Assembly: GCA_050485385.1 (NCBI GenBank)
Contig: JBJHBG010000112.1
Span: forward strand, 1 to 15,839
Length of the DNA: 15,839 nt
Source: RECO01 sp050485385
Lineage (GTDB): Bacteria > Pseudomonadota > Alphaproteobacteria > Geminicoccales > Geminicoccaceae
Reading direction: 5' to 3'
Both the position numbers and the translations under genes were made by a program. Shown here one piece after another: positions 6,767-13,393 of this stretch (position 1 is the first letter of the stretch; every line of letters starts with the position of its first letter). Below the pieces are notes generated by a model. It did no database searches and was not told where the DNA came from. It saw nothing but the letters and a program-made list of their open reading frames with translations.

Positions 6767-7795
6767 TCAATCCGCGGGCACGAAGTGCCAGAGGCCGTCC
6801 TCGAGGTGGCGCGCCAACCGTCCCTGGCCGACCAGATGGTTGAGGTGGGCCAAGGCCTCGCCGAGGGCGAAGCGGGTCTGGTGGAGGTCTTGGATGCGCG
6901 GGAAGAGGGCGCGGAACACGGTGGCGGCCGTGGCGTCGCGGCCGACGGCCTCGAGCGTTTGGGCAAGCCGGGCGTCGTGGTGGTCGACGAGCGCGTCGAT
7001 GCGGCCGTGGAGATCGTCGAACGGCCAGTCGTGCGCGGGCAGACCGTGCGTCGTGGCCGGCAGCGCCTTCAGGCTCGCCAGGCTCGCGAGGAAGCGGCCG
7101 AGCGGGTCGGCGTCGGGCGCCTGTGGCCAGACCGCGACGTTGGGGCTGATCCGCGGCAAGACCTGATCGGCTGCGAGGAACAGGCCGTCGTCGGCGGCGT
7201 GCAGGCAGGCTTGGTCGATGGCGTGACCGCCGCCCGTGTGCACCCGCCATATGCGGCCACCGATGGTCACGGTCTGGCCGTGGAACAACGGCGTATGCGT
7301 CGTGGGCGGGGGTGTGATGCGGCGGGGATAGACGTGACCGTCGCTGCGCATCGCCTCGACCAGGGCCGGATCGAGACCAGTCTTCCGGTAGAAGGCGAGC
7401 GAACGGTCGAGCGCGCCGTGGGCGTCGTCGAGGTAGAGGGCGCGCGCCATGAGCCACTCGGCCGTGGGCATCCACAAGTCGGCGCCGGTGCGCTGCTGGA
7501 GCCAGCCGGCGAGGCCCATGTGGTCCGGGTGGAAGTGGGTGACGAGGATGCGCGTCACCGGCCGACGGGCCAGCGGGCCGGCCAAGAGCCCCTCCCAGAT
7601 CGCCTGACAGGTGCGGTTGCCGAAGCCCGTGTCGACCACGACCCAGCCGTCGGTGTCCTCCAGGAGCCACAAATTGACATGGTCGAGGGCGAAGGGCAGC
7701 GGGAAGTGCAGCCAGAAGATGCCGGGGGCGACCGCGACCGGGGTGCCTGGCGGCGGCGTGTCGGGGCCGAAGCGGGGGGCGGCGGGGGGCTTCAT
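6767..7795 (-). CDS. MBL-fold metallohydrolase with C-terminal winged-helix-like tail
   Basis: The 342-residue product is a metallo-beta-lactamase-fold hydrolase. The core has VVVDTGFGN (residues 52-60), the metal-binding motif THFHPDH (86-92), a further ligand histidine in HTGGGHAIDQ, an aspartate in AADQVLP, and a late histidine in GLPAHDWPF. The final 60 or so residues (VFRALFPR to LEDGLWHF) look like the small helical/winged tail found in the LACTB2-like subgroup. The substrate is unknown; glyoxalase II, lactonase or RNA-processing roles are all possible for this fold. The ATG overlaps the stop of the preceding VOC gene as ATGA (7795-7792), a strong sign of coupled translation. No signal peptide is present, so it should be cytoplasmic. 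Confidence 0.9.
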   Translation of the reverse strand: MKPPAAPRFGPDTPPPGTPVAVAPGIFWLHFPLPFALDHVNLWLLEDTDGWVVVDTGFGNRTCQAIWEGLLAGPLARRPVTRILVTHFHPDHMGLAGWLQQRTGADLWMPTAEWLMARALYLDDAHGALDRSLAFYRKTGLDPALVEAMRSDGHVYPRRITPPPTTHTPLFHGQTVTIGGRIWRVHTGGGHAIDQACLHAADDGLFLAADQVLPRISPNVAVWPQAPDADPLGRFLASLASLKALPATTHGLPAHDWPFDDLHGRIDALVDHHDARLAQTLEAVGRDATAATVFRALFPRIQDLHQTRFALGEALAHLNHLVGQGRLARHLEDGLWHFVPAD

Positions 7796-8586
7796 GCGGC
7801 TTGCCGGAATTCGACCAGACAGCCGAGCCGGGGATCGCCCCCGACCCCGAGCGAGCCGCCGGGACGGCGCACGCCCTTGACCCCCTGCACCTGGAGCGCC
7901 GTTCCGGCTCGGGCGACGTCGGCGACACCGAAGCCGAGCGCCACCAGCGCCGGCGGCGGCTCGGTCTCGACGGCCTCGCCGTGCAGCGCCTCCACGTCGT
8001 CGGCGTCGGCGAGCATCAGCACCGCATGGCCGAGACGTGCGGCGAGGATCGCATCGGTCCAGGTGAGGGCGGCACCCCCGACCAGCTTGTCGAGGGCCGG
8101 CGCGCACGCCTCGGGGGACGGAACGACGACGGTCAACGAGGCGATGCGCAAGACCCCGTTGGCGTGGCGCAGCCACTCGGGCCGGCGCACGTTCTCCGGG
8201 GTGAGATGCGCCGTCGCCCGCACCGGCAGGCCGGCCAACGCATCGGCGGGGGGCGCCACCTCGGCGAACGCGACCGGACCGGTGTCGCCGTCGAGGTGCC
8301 GTTCGACCGCGGCCGGCGACGTGCCTTCGAGCCCCGCCTGGCGCCAAGCCTGGGCAGTCTGGGCGACGGCGCGCGTGCCCAGCGCCAGGGCCAGGAGCGT
8401 CGGCGGTGCGTGCTCGACCAACTCGACATGGTCGGTGGGAAACATCACGCAGCACGACGGAGGGCCGCCCGCCTCGCGGCGCGGCGGCGTCACGGCGAAG
8501 CCGAGTTCGGCCCAGGCGTCGGCGGCCCGTGCCAAGTCCGGCACGGCCAGACGGACGTGATCGAGGCCGGTGAGTTTCCGATCCAA
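7792..8586 (-). CDS. VOC-superfamily (glyoxalase/bleomycin-resistance-like) protein
   Basis: The 264-residue product begins with GLDHVRLAVPDLARAADAW, a typical opening of a vicinal-oxygen-chelate module; H10 is a candidate metal ligand, and HVELVEH near residue 53 supplies another. A second, weaker beta-alpha module runs from about residue 145 (VLRIASLTVVVPSP) to the end, as in the Glyoxalase_3-like group. The substrate cannot be deduced. The start is TTG 8586, with GGGGAA 8 bases upstream; the next in-frame ATG would remove the first metal-binding strand. It is the first gene of a minus-strand run and overlaps the MBL-fold gene by four bases. A VOC/MBL pair recalls glyoxalase I/II, but neither protein looks like classical GloA or GloB. 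Confidence 0.85.
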   Translation of the reverse strand: MDRKLTGLDHVRLAVPDLARAADAWAELGFAVTPPRREAGGPPSCCVMFPTDHVELVEHAPPTLLALALGTRAVAQTAQAWRQAGLEGTSPAAVERHLDGDTGPVAFAEVAPPADALAGLPVRATAHLTPENVRRPEWLRHANGVLRIASLTVVVPSPEACAPALDKLVGGAALTWTDAILAARLGHAVLMLADADDVEALHGEAVETEPPPALVALGFGVADVARAGTALQVQGVKGVRRPGGSLGVGGDPRLGCLVEFRQAA

Positions 8587-8622
8587 GGTTGCGGTTCCCC
8601 GTTGGCTGGCCCACGCTAGCGA

Positions 8623-8642
8623 CGTCGGCCACCACGCCGACG
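8623..8642. promoter_or_regulatory. 7-bp inverted repeat in the divergent VOC/mtnN intergenic region
   Basis: CGTCGGC (8623-8629) and GCCGACG (8636-8642) are exact complements around the loop CACCAC. They lie in the 92-base gap between two divergent genes, 37 bases from each predicted start codon. The place suits an operator or a leader hairpin serving either gene. I could not find convincing -35/-10 boxes on either strand here. In such GC-rich DNA a 7-bp stem can arise by chance. Confidence 0.3.
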
Positions 8643-8678
8643 GGTTCTCTCGCGGACATTGGCACGGGATCGCCGAGC

Positions 8679-9431
8679 ATGTCGATTGGGTTGCTTTGCG
8701 CCATTCCGCCCGAATGGCGGCATCTGCACGACGCGATGGTCGACGTCGTGGTGGAGCAGGTCGGGCCGTTCGCCTTCGCCCGCGGCCGGCTCGACGCCCA
8801 CGACGTGGTGCTGGTCCAGGCCGGTATCGGCAAGATCAACACGGCGATGGTGGCAACCCTCCTGAAGCAGCGCTTCGGCGCCGAGATCGTACTGTTCTCC
8901 GGTGTCGCCGGCGGGCTCGACCCGGCCCTTTCGATCGGCGACGTGGTGATCGGCACACGAACCTTCCAGCACGATGCGGGCGTGGTGCAGGACGGCCGCT
9001 TCGAGGCCTATCAGGCGGGCCACGTGCGCTTCTTCAACCCGACCGACCGCTGGGGCTACAGCGCTTCGCCGGCTTTGGTGGCGAAGGCGGAGGCGGCCCT
9101 GGACGGGCTCGTCTTGCCGCCGCTGAGCCGGGCGGCGGGTGGGCAAGGCCGAGCGCCGCGCATCGTTTTCGGTACCGTCGTCAGTGGTGACCAGTACGTG
9201 CACTGCGAGGCCATGCGGGTGCGGCTGCACGAGGACTTCGACGCGCAGGCGGTCGAGATGGAGGGCGGGGCCTTGGGGCAGGTGGGTGAGGCGCTCGGCT
9301 TCGACTGGCTCGACATCCGGGCGTTGAGCGACCTCGCCGGCGCCAGTTCGGCCATCGACTTCCGGGCGTTCGTGGACGAGGTGGCGGCCAGTTCCGCCCT
9401 CATCCTCCGCCGCCTCCTGCCCGCGCTGTAG
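8679..9431 (+). CDS. mtnN: 5'-methylthioadenosine/S-adenosylhomocysteine nucleosidase
   Basis: MtnN cleaves the glycosidic bond of MTA, SAH and 5'-deoxyadenosine, releasing adenine and recycling by-products of SAM chemistry in the cytoplasm. The 250-residue product shows E12, matching catalytic E12 of the E. coli enzyme, AGIGKINTA (48-56), SGVAGGLDPALSIGDVVIG (74-92), VEMEG (192-196, ribose-binding Met and Glu) and SDLA (217-220, with catalytic D218). It is slightly longer than E. coli Pfs (232). I chose ATG 8679 because family members begin directly with this strand; a 30-codon extension to 8589 covers the divergent intergenic region. The ribosome site is weak. The PhnD-like gene follows after 23 bases, probably in the same transcript. 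Related nucleosidases such as futalosine hydrolase are a less likely reading. Confidence 0.92.
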   Translation: MSIGLLCAIPPEWRHLHDAMVDVVVEQVGPFAFARGRLDAHDVVLVQAGIGKINTAMVATLLKQRFGAEIVLFSGVAGGLDPALSIGDVVIGTRTFQHDAGVVQDGRFEAYQAGHVRFFNPTDRWGYSASPALVAKAEAALDGLVLPPLSRAAGGQGRAPRIVFGTVVSGDQYVHCEAMRVRLHEDFDAQAVEMEGGALGQVGEALGFDWLDIRALSDLAGASSAIDFRAFVDEVAASSALILRRLLPAL

Positions 9432-9454
9432 CCGCCTTCGGGACGCCCCGGCCG

Positions 9455-10276
9455 ATGCACGCGCTTGCCGCTCTCGCCGCCTTCGATCTCCCCTTCCTGC
9501 GCCCGGCCCAGGACGACTTCTGGCGGGCCGTGCGGGCCCAGCTTGCCGGTCAGGGCTTCGTCAACCTGCCGGCCAAGCTGACGCGGCCCATCGACGAGCG
9601 GCGGCTGTGGACGCATCCGGCCCTGCTCTTGGGTCAGATCGACGCCTACCGCTTCGCCCAGGTCTTCCCGCATTGCCTGGCACCGCTCGCCGCCCCGCAC
9701 TACGCGGCCGAAGGCTGCCACGGGCCGACCTATCGGGCCTTCGTCGTCGTGCGCGAGGACAGCCCGGCCACCGCCTGGACGGCGCTGGAGCAGCGCATCG
9801 CCGCGGTGGAGGGCCTGGACCGGCTCGGCAGTTGGCGGCTGTTCAAGGCGTGGGTGGCGGGTGCCGTGGACCCGGCGGCGTTTTTCGGCCGGGTGATGAT
9901 CAGCGGCGGCCCGCTCGAAAGCCTTGCCCTGGTGCGCTCCAAGGCGGCGGACTACGCCATCGTCGACTGCGTCGCCTGGGCCATGGTGCGCGAGCATCAG
10001 CCGGCGGCGGCGCGCGGTCTGCGCGTGGTGGCGGAGACCGACCCGGGGCTGGCGCCGCCCTTCGTCGCTTCGCGCGCCCGCGACGGCGACGAGCGGCGCG
10101 CCATCTACGCGGCCCTGGACGCCGTGCTGCACGATCCGGCCCACGCCGCGATCTGCGCCGAGCTGCGCCTGAAGGGATTGGAGCCGGCAGAGGCGATGGC
10201 CTACGAGGCCGAGCCGCGGCCGGTCGAGAGCACCATCACGCTGTTGTCGACGGCACGAACCCAGCGAGAAACCTGA
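9455..10276 (+). CDS. PhnD-like substrate-binding-fold protein without signal peptide
   Basis: The 273-residue product resembles the phosphate/phosphonate ABC transporter substrate-binding family (PhnD-like). Supporting features are LWTHPALLLGQIDAYRF (about residues 51-67), a domain-crossing stretch with CHGPTYRAFVVVRED near 89-102, a GSWRLFKAW helix near 125, SGGPLESLALVRSKAADYAIVDC near 150-172, and PPFVASRA near 200. A true periplasmic binding protein would need an N-terminal signal or lipobox. Here residues 1-25 are MHALAALAAFDLPFLRPAQD and onward, with no positive charge followed by a long hydrophobic core, so it is probably cytoplasmic. No transporter permease or ATPase is adjacent. The gene follows mtnN by 23 bases. 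Its last 41 bases overlap the convergent amidohydrolase gene. Ligand and role are unknown. Confidence 0.82.
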   Translation: MHALAALAAFDLPFLRPAQDDFWRAVRAQLAGQGFVNLPAKLTRPIDERRLWTHPALLLGQIDAYRFAQVFPHCLAPLAAPHYAAEGCHGPTYRAFVVVREDSPATAWTALEQRIAAVEGLDRLGSWRLFKAWVAGAVDPAAFFGRVMISGGPLESLALVRSKAADYAIVDCVAWAMVREHQPAAARGLRVVAETDPGLAPPFVASRARDGDERRAIYAALDAVLHDPAHAAICAELRLKGLEPAEAMAYEAEPRPVESTITLLSTARTQRET

Positions 10277-11501
10277 GCATCACCCGTGCGGCGGCGGCGA
10301 TGTCCGGCCCGTCGACGTGCTCCGCCGGGTTGTGGCTGATGCCGCCCTTGCAGCGGACGAAGATCATGCCGACCGGCCCCACCGCCTGCATCGCCAAGGC
10401 GTCGTGGCCGGCGCCGCTGAACAGCTCGCGCACCGGCATGCCCTCGCCGGCGATGGCATCCGCCAAGCCTCGCTTGATCTCGCGGTCCATCACGCAGCCG
10501 CTCGAATCGTAGAGCTGCTGGTGGGCGAGTTCGAGCCCCCGCTGGTCCGCGATGGCATGCAGCCGGTCGAGCACGCGTGCCCTGGCATCGTCATGGCCGA
10601 CCTTGGTCGGCGCCCGCAGGTCCAGGCTGAAGGCGACCTCGCCGGGGATCACGTTGATGGCGCCGGGCGAGACCTGGAGCTGACCGACGGTGGCGACGGC
10701 GCTCTCCGCGGTCTGTGCGACCTGCTCGCAGGCGAGGATCATCTCCGCTGCCCCTGCGAGGGCGTCGTGGCGGCTCGCCATCGGTACGGTGCCGGCGTGC
10801 CCCGCCATCCCTTGCACGGCGAAGCGGTGCCGCGTGCCCGTGGCGATGGCCGTGACCACGCCCACCGGCAGGTTCTCGGCCTCGAGCACCGGACCCTGCT
10901 CCAGATGCGCCTCGACGTAGGCGAGCACGCTGCCGGCACCGTAGCGACAGCCGTCGATGCCGTCGGGATCGAAGCCGACGGCACGCATGGCGTCGGCCAT
11001 GACGATGCCGTCCTGGTCCTGCCAGTCGAGCACCTCCTTCCTGAAGGTGCCGGCGGCGGCGCGGCTGCCGAGGAGCGAGGTGGCAAAGCGCGTGCCCTCC
11101 TCGTCGGCGAAGGCGACCACGTCGACATGGAACGGCAGGCGGCGGCCGGCGGCGGCGAGCGCTTCGACGCACGCGATGCCGATGAGGACGCCCATCGCCC
11201 CGTCGAAGCGCCCGCCCTCACGGACGGTATCGTGGTGGGAGCCGATCAGCAGCACCTTGGGCTCGTTGCCGGCAGTCGGATCGGCGGCGTAGCGGCCGAC
11301 GAGGTTGCCGATGGCATCGACGCGGGTGGTCATGCCGGCGGCGTCCATCCAGGCGCGGAGCATGGCCAACGCCGCGACGTGCTCGGGCGACGCGAAGACG
11401 CGGGTGACGCCCGGACCGGGCTCGCTGATCCTCGCCAGCTCGTCGTGGCGGGCGACGAGGGTCCGGGCGACGTCGTCCGGGAGGGCGGGGGCCGTGTTCA
11501 T
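10236..11501 (-). CDS. M20-family allantoate amidohydrolase / N-carbamoyl-amino-acid hydrolase
   Basis: The 421-residue product is a Zn-dependent M20 amidase of the AllC/HyuC/beta-ureidopropionase group. Visible motifs are GSHHDTV (87-93, ligand H89), RFDGAMG (D100 bridging two metals), ADEEGTRF (132-139, Glu pair), AYVEAHLEQGPVLE, the dimerisation-domain motif HAGTVPM, INVIPGEVAFSLDLR, SGAGHDA, and FVRCKGGISHNPAEH near the C-terminus. E. coli AllC matches along its length (for example NPAE and SGAGHDA), so allantoate is a good guess, but substrate cannot be fixed within this group. It starts 8 bases after the reductase stop codon without a clear Shine-Dalgarno site, so the two genes are probably coupled. 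Allantoate breakdown leads through ureidoglycolate to glyoxylate, which the neighbour could reduce. Its 3' end overlaps the convergent PhnD-like gene by 41 bases. Confidence 0.88.
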   Translation of the reverse strand: MNTAPALPDDVARTLVARHDELARISEPGPGVTRVFASPEHVAALAMLRAWMDAAGMTTRVDAIGNLVGRYAADPTAGNEPKVLLIGSHHDTVREGGRFDGAMGVLIGIACVEALAAAGRRLPFHVDVVAFADEEGTRFATSLLGSRAAAGTFRKEVLDWQDQDGIVMADAMRAVGFDPDGIDGCRYGAGSVLAYVEAHLEQGPVLEAENLPVGVVTAIATGTRHRFAVQGMAGHAGTVPMASRHDALAGAAEMILACEQVAQTAESAVATVGQLQVSPGAINVIPGEVAFSLDLRAPTKVGHDDARARVLDRLHAIADQRGLELAHQQLYDSSGCVMDREIKRGLADAIAGEGMPVRELFSGAGHDALAMQAVGPVGMIFVRCKGGISHNPAEHVDGPDIAAAARVMLRFLAGFVPSTTA

Positions 11502-11509
11502 GGCGGTTC

Positions 11510-12478
11510 TCAAACCAGGCCGTACGGCAGGGGCTTGCCGGCGAAAAAGGCGTCGAGGTTGTCGAGACAGCAAAAGCCCATGGCGTTGCGGGTGTCGACC
11601 GTGGCACTGCCGATGTGCGGCAGGGCGAAGACGTTGTCGTAGCTCAGGATCTTCGGATCGACCCGGGGCTCGTTGTCGAACACGTCGAGGCCCGCCGCGA
11701 AGAGATGGCCGCGATCGAGCGCCGCCATCAAGGCGGCCTCGTCGACGAGGGCGCCGCGCGCCGTGTTTACGAGGATCGAGCCCGGCTTCATCTTGGCGAG
11801 GAACGCGGCGTCGACCATGCGCATGGTCTCGGCCGTGGCCGGGCAGCTCAAGGAGACGATGTCGACGTCGGGAAGGAGCGTGTCGAGGCTGGCATGGAAC
11901 ACGGCGCCGTCTTCCTGGTCGGCCGCGAGGCGGCTCCGATTGTGGTAATGCACCTCGAGGCCGAAGCCCTTGGCCCGGCGCGCCGTCGCCCGGCCGATCC
12001 GGCCCATGCCGACGACGCCGAGCTTGCGGCCGGCAAGCTCCATGCCGACGAGCTGCATCGTCTCCCAGCCGGCCCAGCGACCGTCGCGTAGCATGGTCTG
12101 CGCCTCCCAGGCGCGCCGCGCGGCGCCGAGCAGGCACAGCATGGCGATGTCGGCCACGGCCTCGGTCAACACCTCGGGCGTATTGCCCACGCGCAGCCCG
12201 CGCGCCTTGGCCGCATCCAGGTCGATGTGCTCGAAGCCGACCGAAAACGTCGTCAGAATCTCGACGCACTCGGGAAGAGAGCCGATGCGAGCGGCGTCCC
12301 ATGTCGTAGAGGAAGCCGTGATGACCCCGGCGGCACCGTCCAGACCGGCGGCCAGTTCGGCCTCGCTCAACGGATGGTCGTCCTCGTTCAGGCGCGCATC
12401 GTAGCTCCGGACCAGCCGTTCGGTGACGGCTGGGGGCAGGCGGCGCGTCGCGAAGATGGTAGGACGTGGATCGGCCAT
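11510..12478 (-). CDS. D-isomer-specific 2-hydroxyacid dehydrogenase (glyoxylate/hydroxypyruvate reductase type)
   Basis: The 322-residue cytoplasmic oxidoreductase reduces 2-oxoacids to D-2-hydroxyacids. The Rossmann motif GMGRIG is at residues 157-162. The end of the second nucleotide-binding strand reads HNRS (179-182) instead of an acidic residue, which favours NADPH, as in GhrB-type reductases. The catalytic triad is R241 (NTARGALVDE), E270 (DVFDNEP) and H288 (LPHIGSAT). I chose ATG 12478, preceded by GGGGAAA with about 5 bases of spacing; an upstream extension to 12550 is atypical. The gene diverges from eipB and is followed after 8 bases by the allantoate amidohydrolase-like gene, suggesting glyoxylate as a relevant substrate. 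Phosphoglycerate dehydrogenase is excluded by the short length and lack of an ACT domain. Confidence 0.9.
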   Translation of the reverse strand: MADPRPTIFATRRLPPAVTERLVRSYDARLNEDDHPLSEAELAAGLDGAAGVITASSTTWDAARIGSLPECVEILTTFSVGFEHIDLDAAKARGLRVGNTPEVLTEAVADIAMLCLLGAARRAWEAQTMLRDGRWAGWETMQLVGMELAGRKLGVVGMGRIGRATARRAKGFGLEVHYHNRSRLAADQEDGAVFHASLDTLLPDVDIVSLSCPATAETMRMVDAAFLAKMKPGSILVNTARGALVDEAALMAALDRGHLFAAGLDVFDNEPRVDPKILSYDNVFALPHIGSATVDTRNAMGFCCLDNLDAFFAGKPLPYGLV

Positions 12479-12502
12479 CAGTGTTTCCCCGAGTGGCCCG
12501 CC

Positions 12503-12531
12503 GCGGCAGGCCTTTGCTAGGATCGTGTCAA
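12503..12531 (-). promoter_or_regulatory. Candidate promoter of the reductase-amidohydrolase pair
   Basis: On the minus strand a perfect -35 hexamer TTGACA lies at 12531-12526. At 17 bases of spacing the -10 position reads TGCCGC (12508-12503), a poor match. The transcript would start about 20 bases before the ATG at 12478. The bases around the -35 (GGTTGACACGA) are the same as in the candidate rpmG promoter at 14516-14544. The -35 is convincing; the -10 is not. Confidence 0.35.
12515..12523 (+). promoter_or_regulatory. Candidate extended -10 for eipB
   Basis: TGCTAGGAT on the plus strand fits an extended -10 (TG-N-TAGGAT, with TAGGAT sharing four of six bases with TATAAT). It lies about 68 bases before the eipB TTG start. 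No good -35 is seen at the right distance, which an extended -10 can tolerate. It overlaps the oppositely oriented candidate promoter at 12503-12531, so the two would compete. Confidence 0.25.
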
Positions 12532-12590
12532 CCAGCCCCGAGCCGGTCACCAGAGGCCGCGCTCGGTGGCACTAGAGGAGCCTCAGGTTC

Positions 12591-13379
12591 TTGGTCAAGT
12601 TTCCGCACGCGAAATGCCTCGTCGCCGCCGGTCTGCTTTGCGGCCTTGTCGGGACTGCGGCCGCGCAGCTCATGCCGCACCGTGCCCTCTACCAGCTCAG
12701 CTTGGCGGAAGCCGGTGGCGGCTTGGCCAAGGCGGAGGGCGCCTTCGCGATCGAATGGCGCGCCGCCTGCGAGGGCTATACGACGCAGCAGCGGCTGTGG
12801 TTCCTGGGGGCCACCGACGAGGGCGGGCTGTTCGACACCGACGTGCGCTTCTCGAGCTGGGAGTCCGCCGACACGAGGACGCTCCGCTTCAGCATGCGCA
12901 GCTATGCCGAGGGCGAACTGGTCGAGGAGTATCGCGGCACCGCCTTCGTGCCGCGCACCGGCGAGCCGGGGGCTGCGATCTACGTCCTGCCGGACGAGCG
13001 GGAGATGCGGTTGCCGCCGGCCACGCTGTTCCCGACCGAGCACCTGCAGAGCGTCCTGCGCAGCGCCTTCGCCGGCGAGCGCGTGACCAGCCACGACGTG
13101 TTCGACGGCTCGGGCGCCGGCGTCGACGCGCTGGCGGCGGTCACCGCCGTCATCGGCGAGGGTACGGTCGTCGACGATGACGAGCCGCCGGTGCGCGCCT
13201 GGCCGGTGGCCCTCGCCTACCACGACCCGGCCGACTACGAATCCGGCGTGCCGATCTTCGAGATCCGCTTCGAGCTGACCGAGCAGGGGCTGATGCGCGA
13301 CGTCTATCTCGACTACGGCGACTTCGCCCTCAAGGCAACGCTCGACCACATGGCGTGGCTGCCCGAGCCGGATTGCTGA
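12591..13379 (+). CDS. eipB: EipB-family (DUF1849) periplasmic envelope-integrity protein
   Basis: EipB is a periplasmic beta-spiral protein needed for envelope integrity in Brucella; the family is alphaproteobacterial. The 262-residue product has a clear signal peptide (residues 1-25, cleavage after GTAAA). It then shows the family opening PHRALYQLSLAEAGGG, EGAFAIEWRAACEGYTTQQR, SSWESADTRTLRF, EEYRGTAFVP and, near the end, DYGDFALKATLDHMAWLPEPDC. Two cysteines remain in the mature protein, C60 and the terminal C262, matching the conserved disulfide described for EipB. The start is TTG 12591: an in-frame TAG at 12573-12575 rules out anything longer, and AGAGGAG (12574-12580) lies 10 bases upstream. 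It diverges from the reductase gene and converges on the fructokinase gene with 14 bases between stop codons. Confidence 0.9.
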   Translation: MVKFPHAKCLVAAGLLCGLVGTAAAQLMPHRALYQLSLAEAGGGLAKAEGAFAIEWRAACEGYTTQQRLWFLGATDEGGLFDTDVRFSSWESADTRTLRFSMRSYAEGELVEEYRGTAFVPRTGEPGAAIYVLPDEREMRLPPATLFPTEHLQSVLRSAFAGERVTSHDVFDGSGAGVDALAAVTAVIGEGTVVDDDEPPVRAWPVALAYHDPADYESGVPIFEIRFELTEQGLMRDVYLDYGDFALKATLDHMAWLPEPDC

Positions 13380-13393
13380 ACGCGCCGGGAGCC

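Noticed and set aside
5976..7928. A 650-codon frame as an N-terminally extended HugZ-like protein
   Set aside because: The first 398 codons overlap the MBL gene in another frame and show no domain; the conserved protein begins at ATG 6734.
8661..8675. TTGGCACGGGATCGC as a sigma-54 promoter before mtnN
   Set aside because: The -24 TGGCAC is present but the -12 TTGC element is missing at the required spacing, and the site is too close to the start codon.
6767..8956. A 729-codon frame that would fuse extra sequence to the MBL-fold protein
   Set aside because: The upstream part lies out of frame over the VOC gene and antisense to mtnN, and is arginine-rich nonsense. The MBL protein begins at ATG 7795, with an ATGA overlap to the VOC gene.
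10236..12302. A 688-codon frame as a fusion of unknown sequence with the amidohydrolase
   Set aside because: The extension is the shadow of the 2-hydroxyacid dehydrogenase; the M20 protein begins at ATG 11501.
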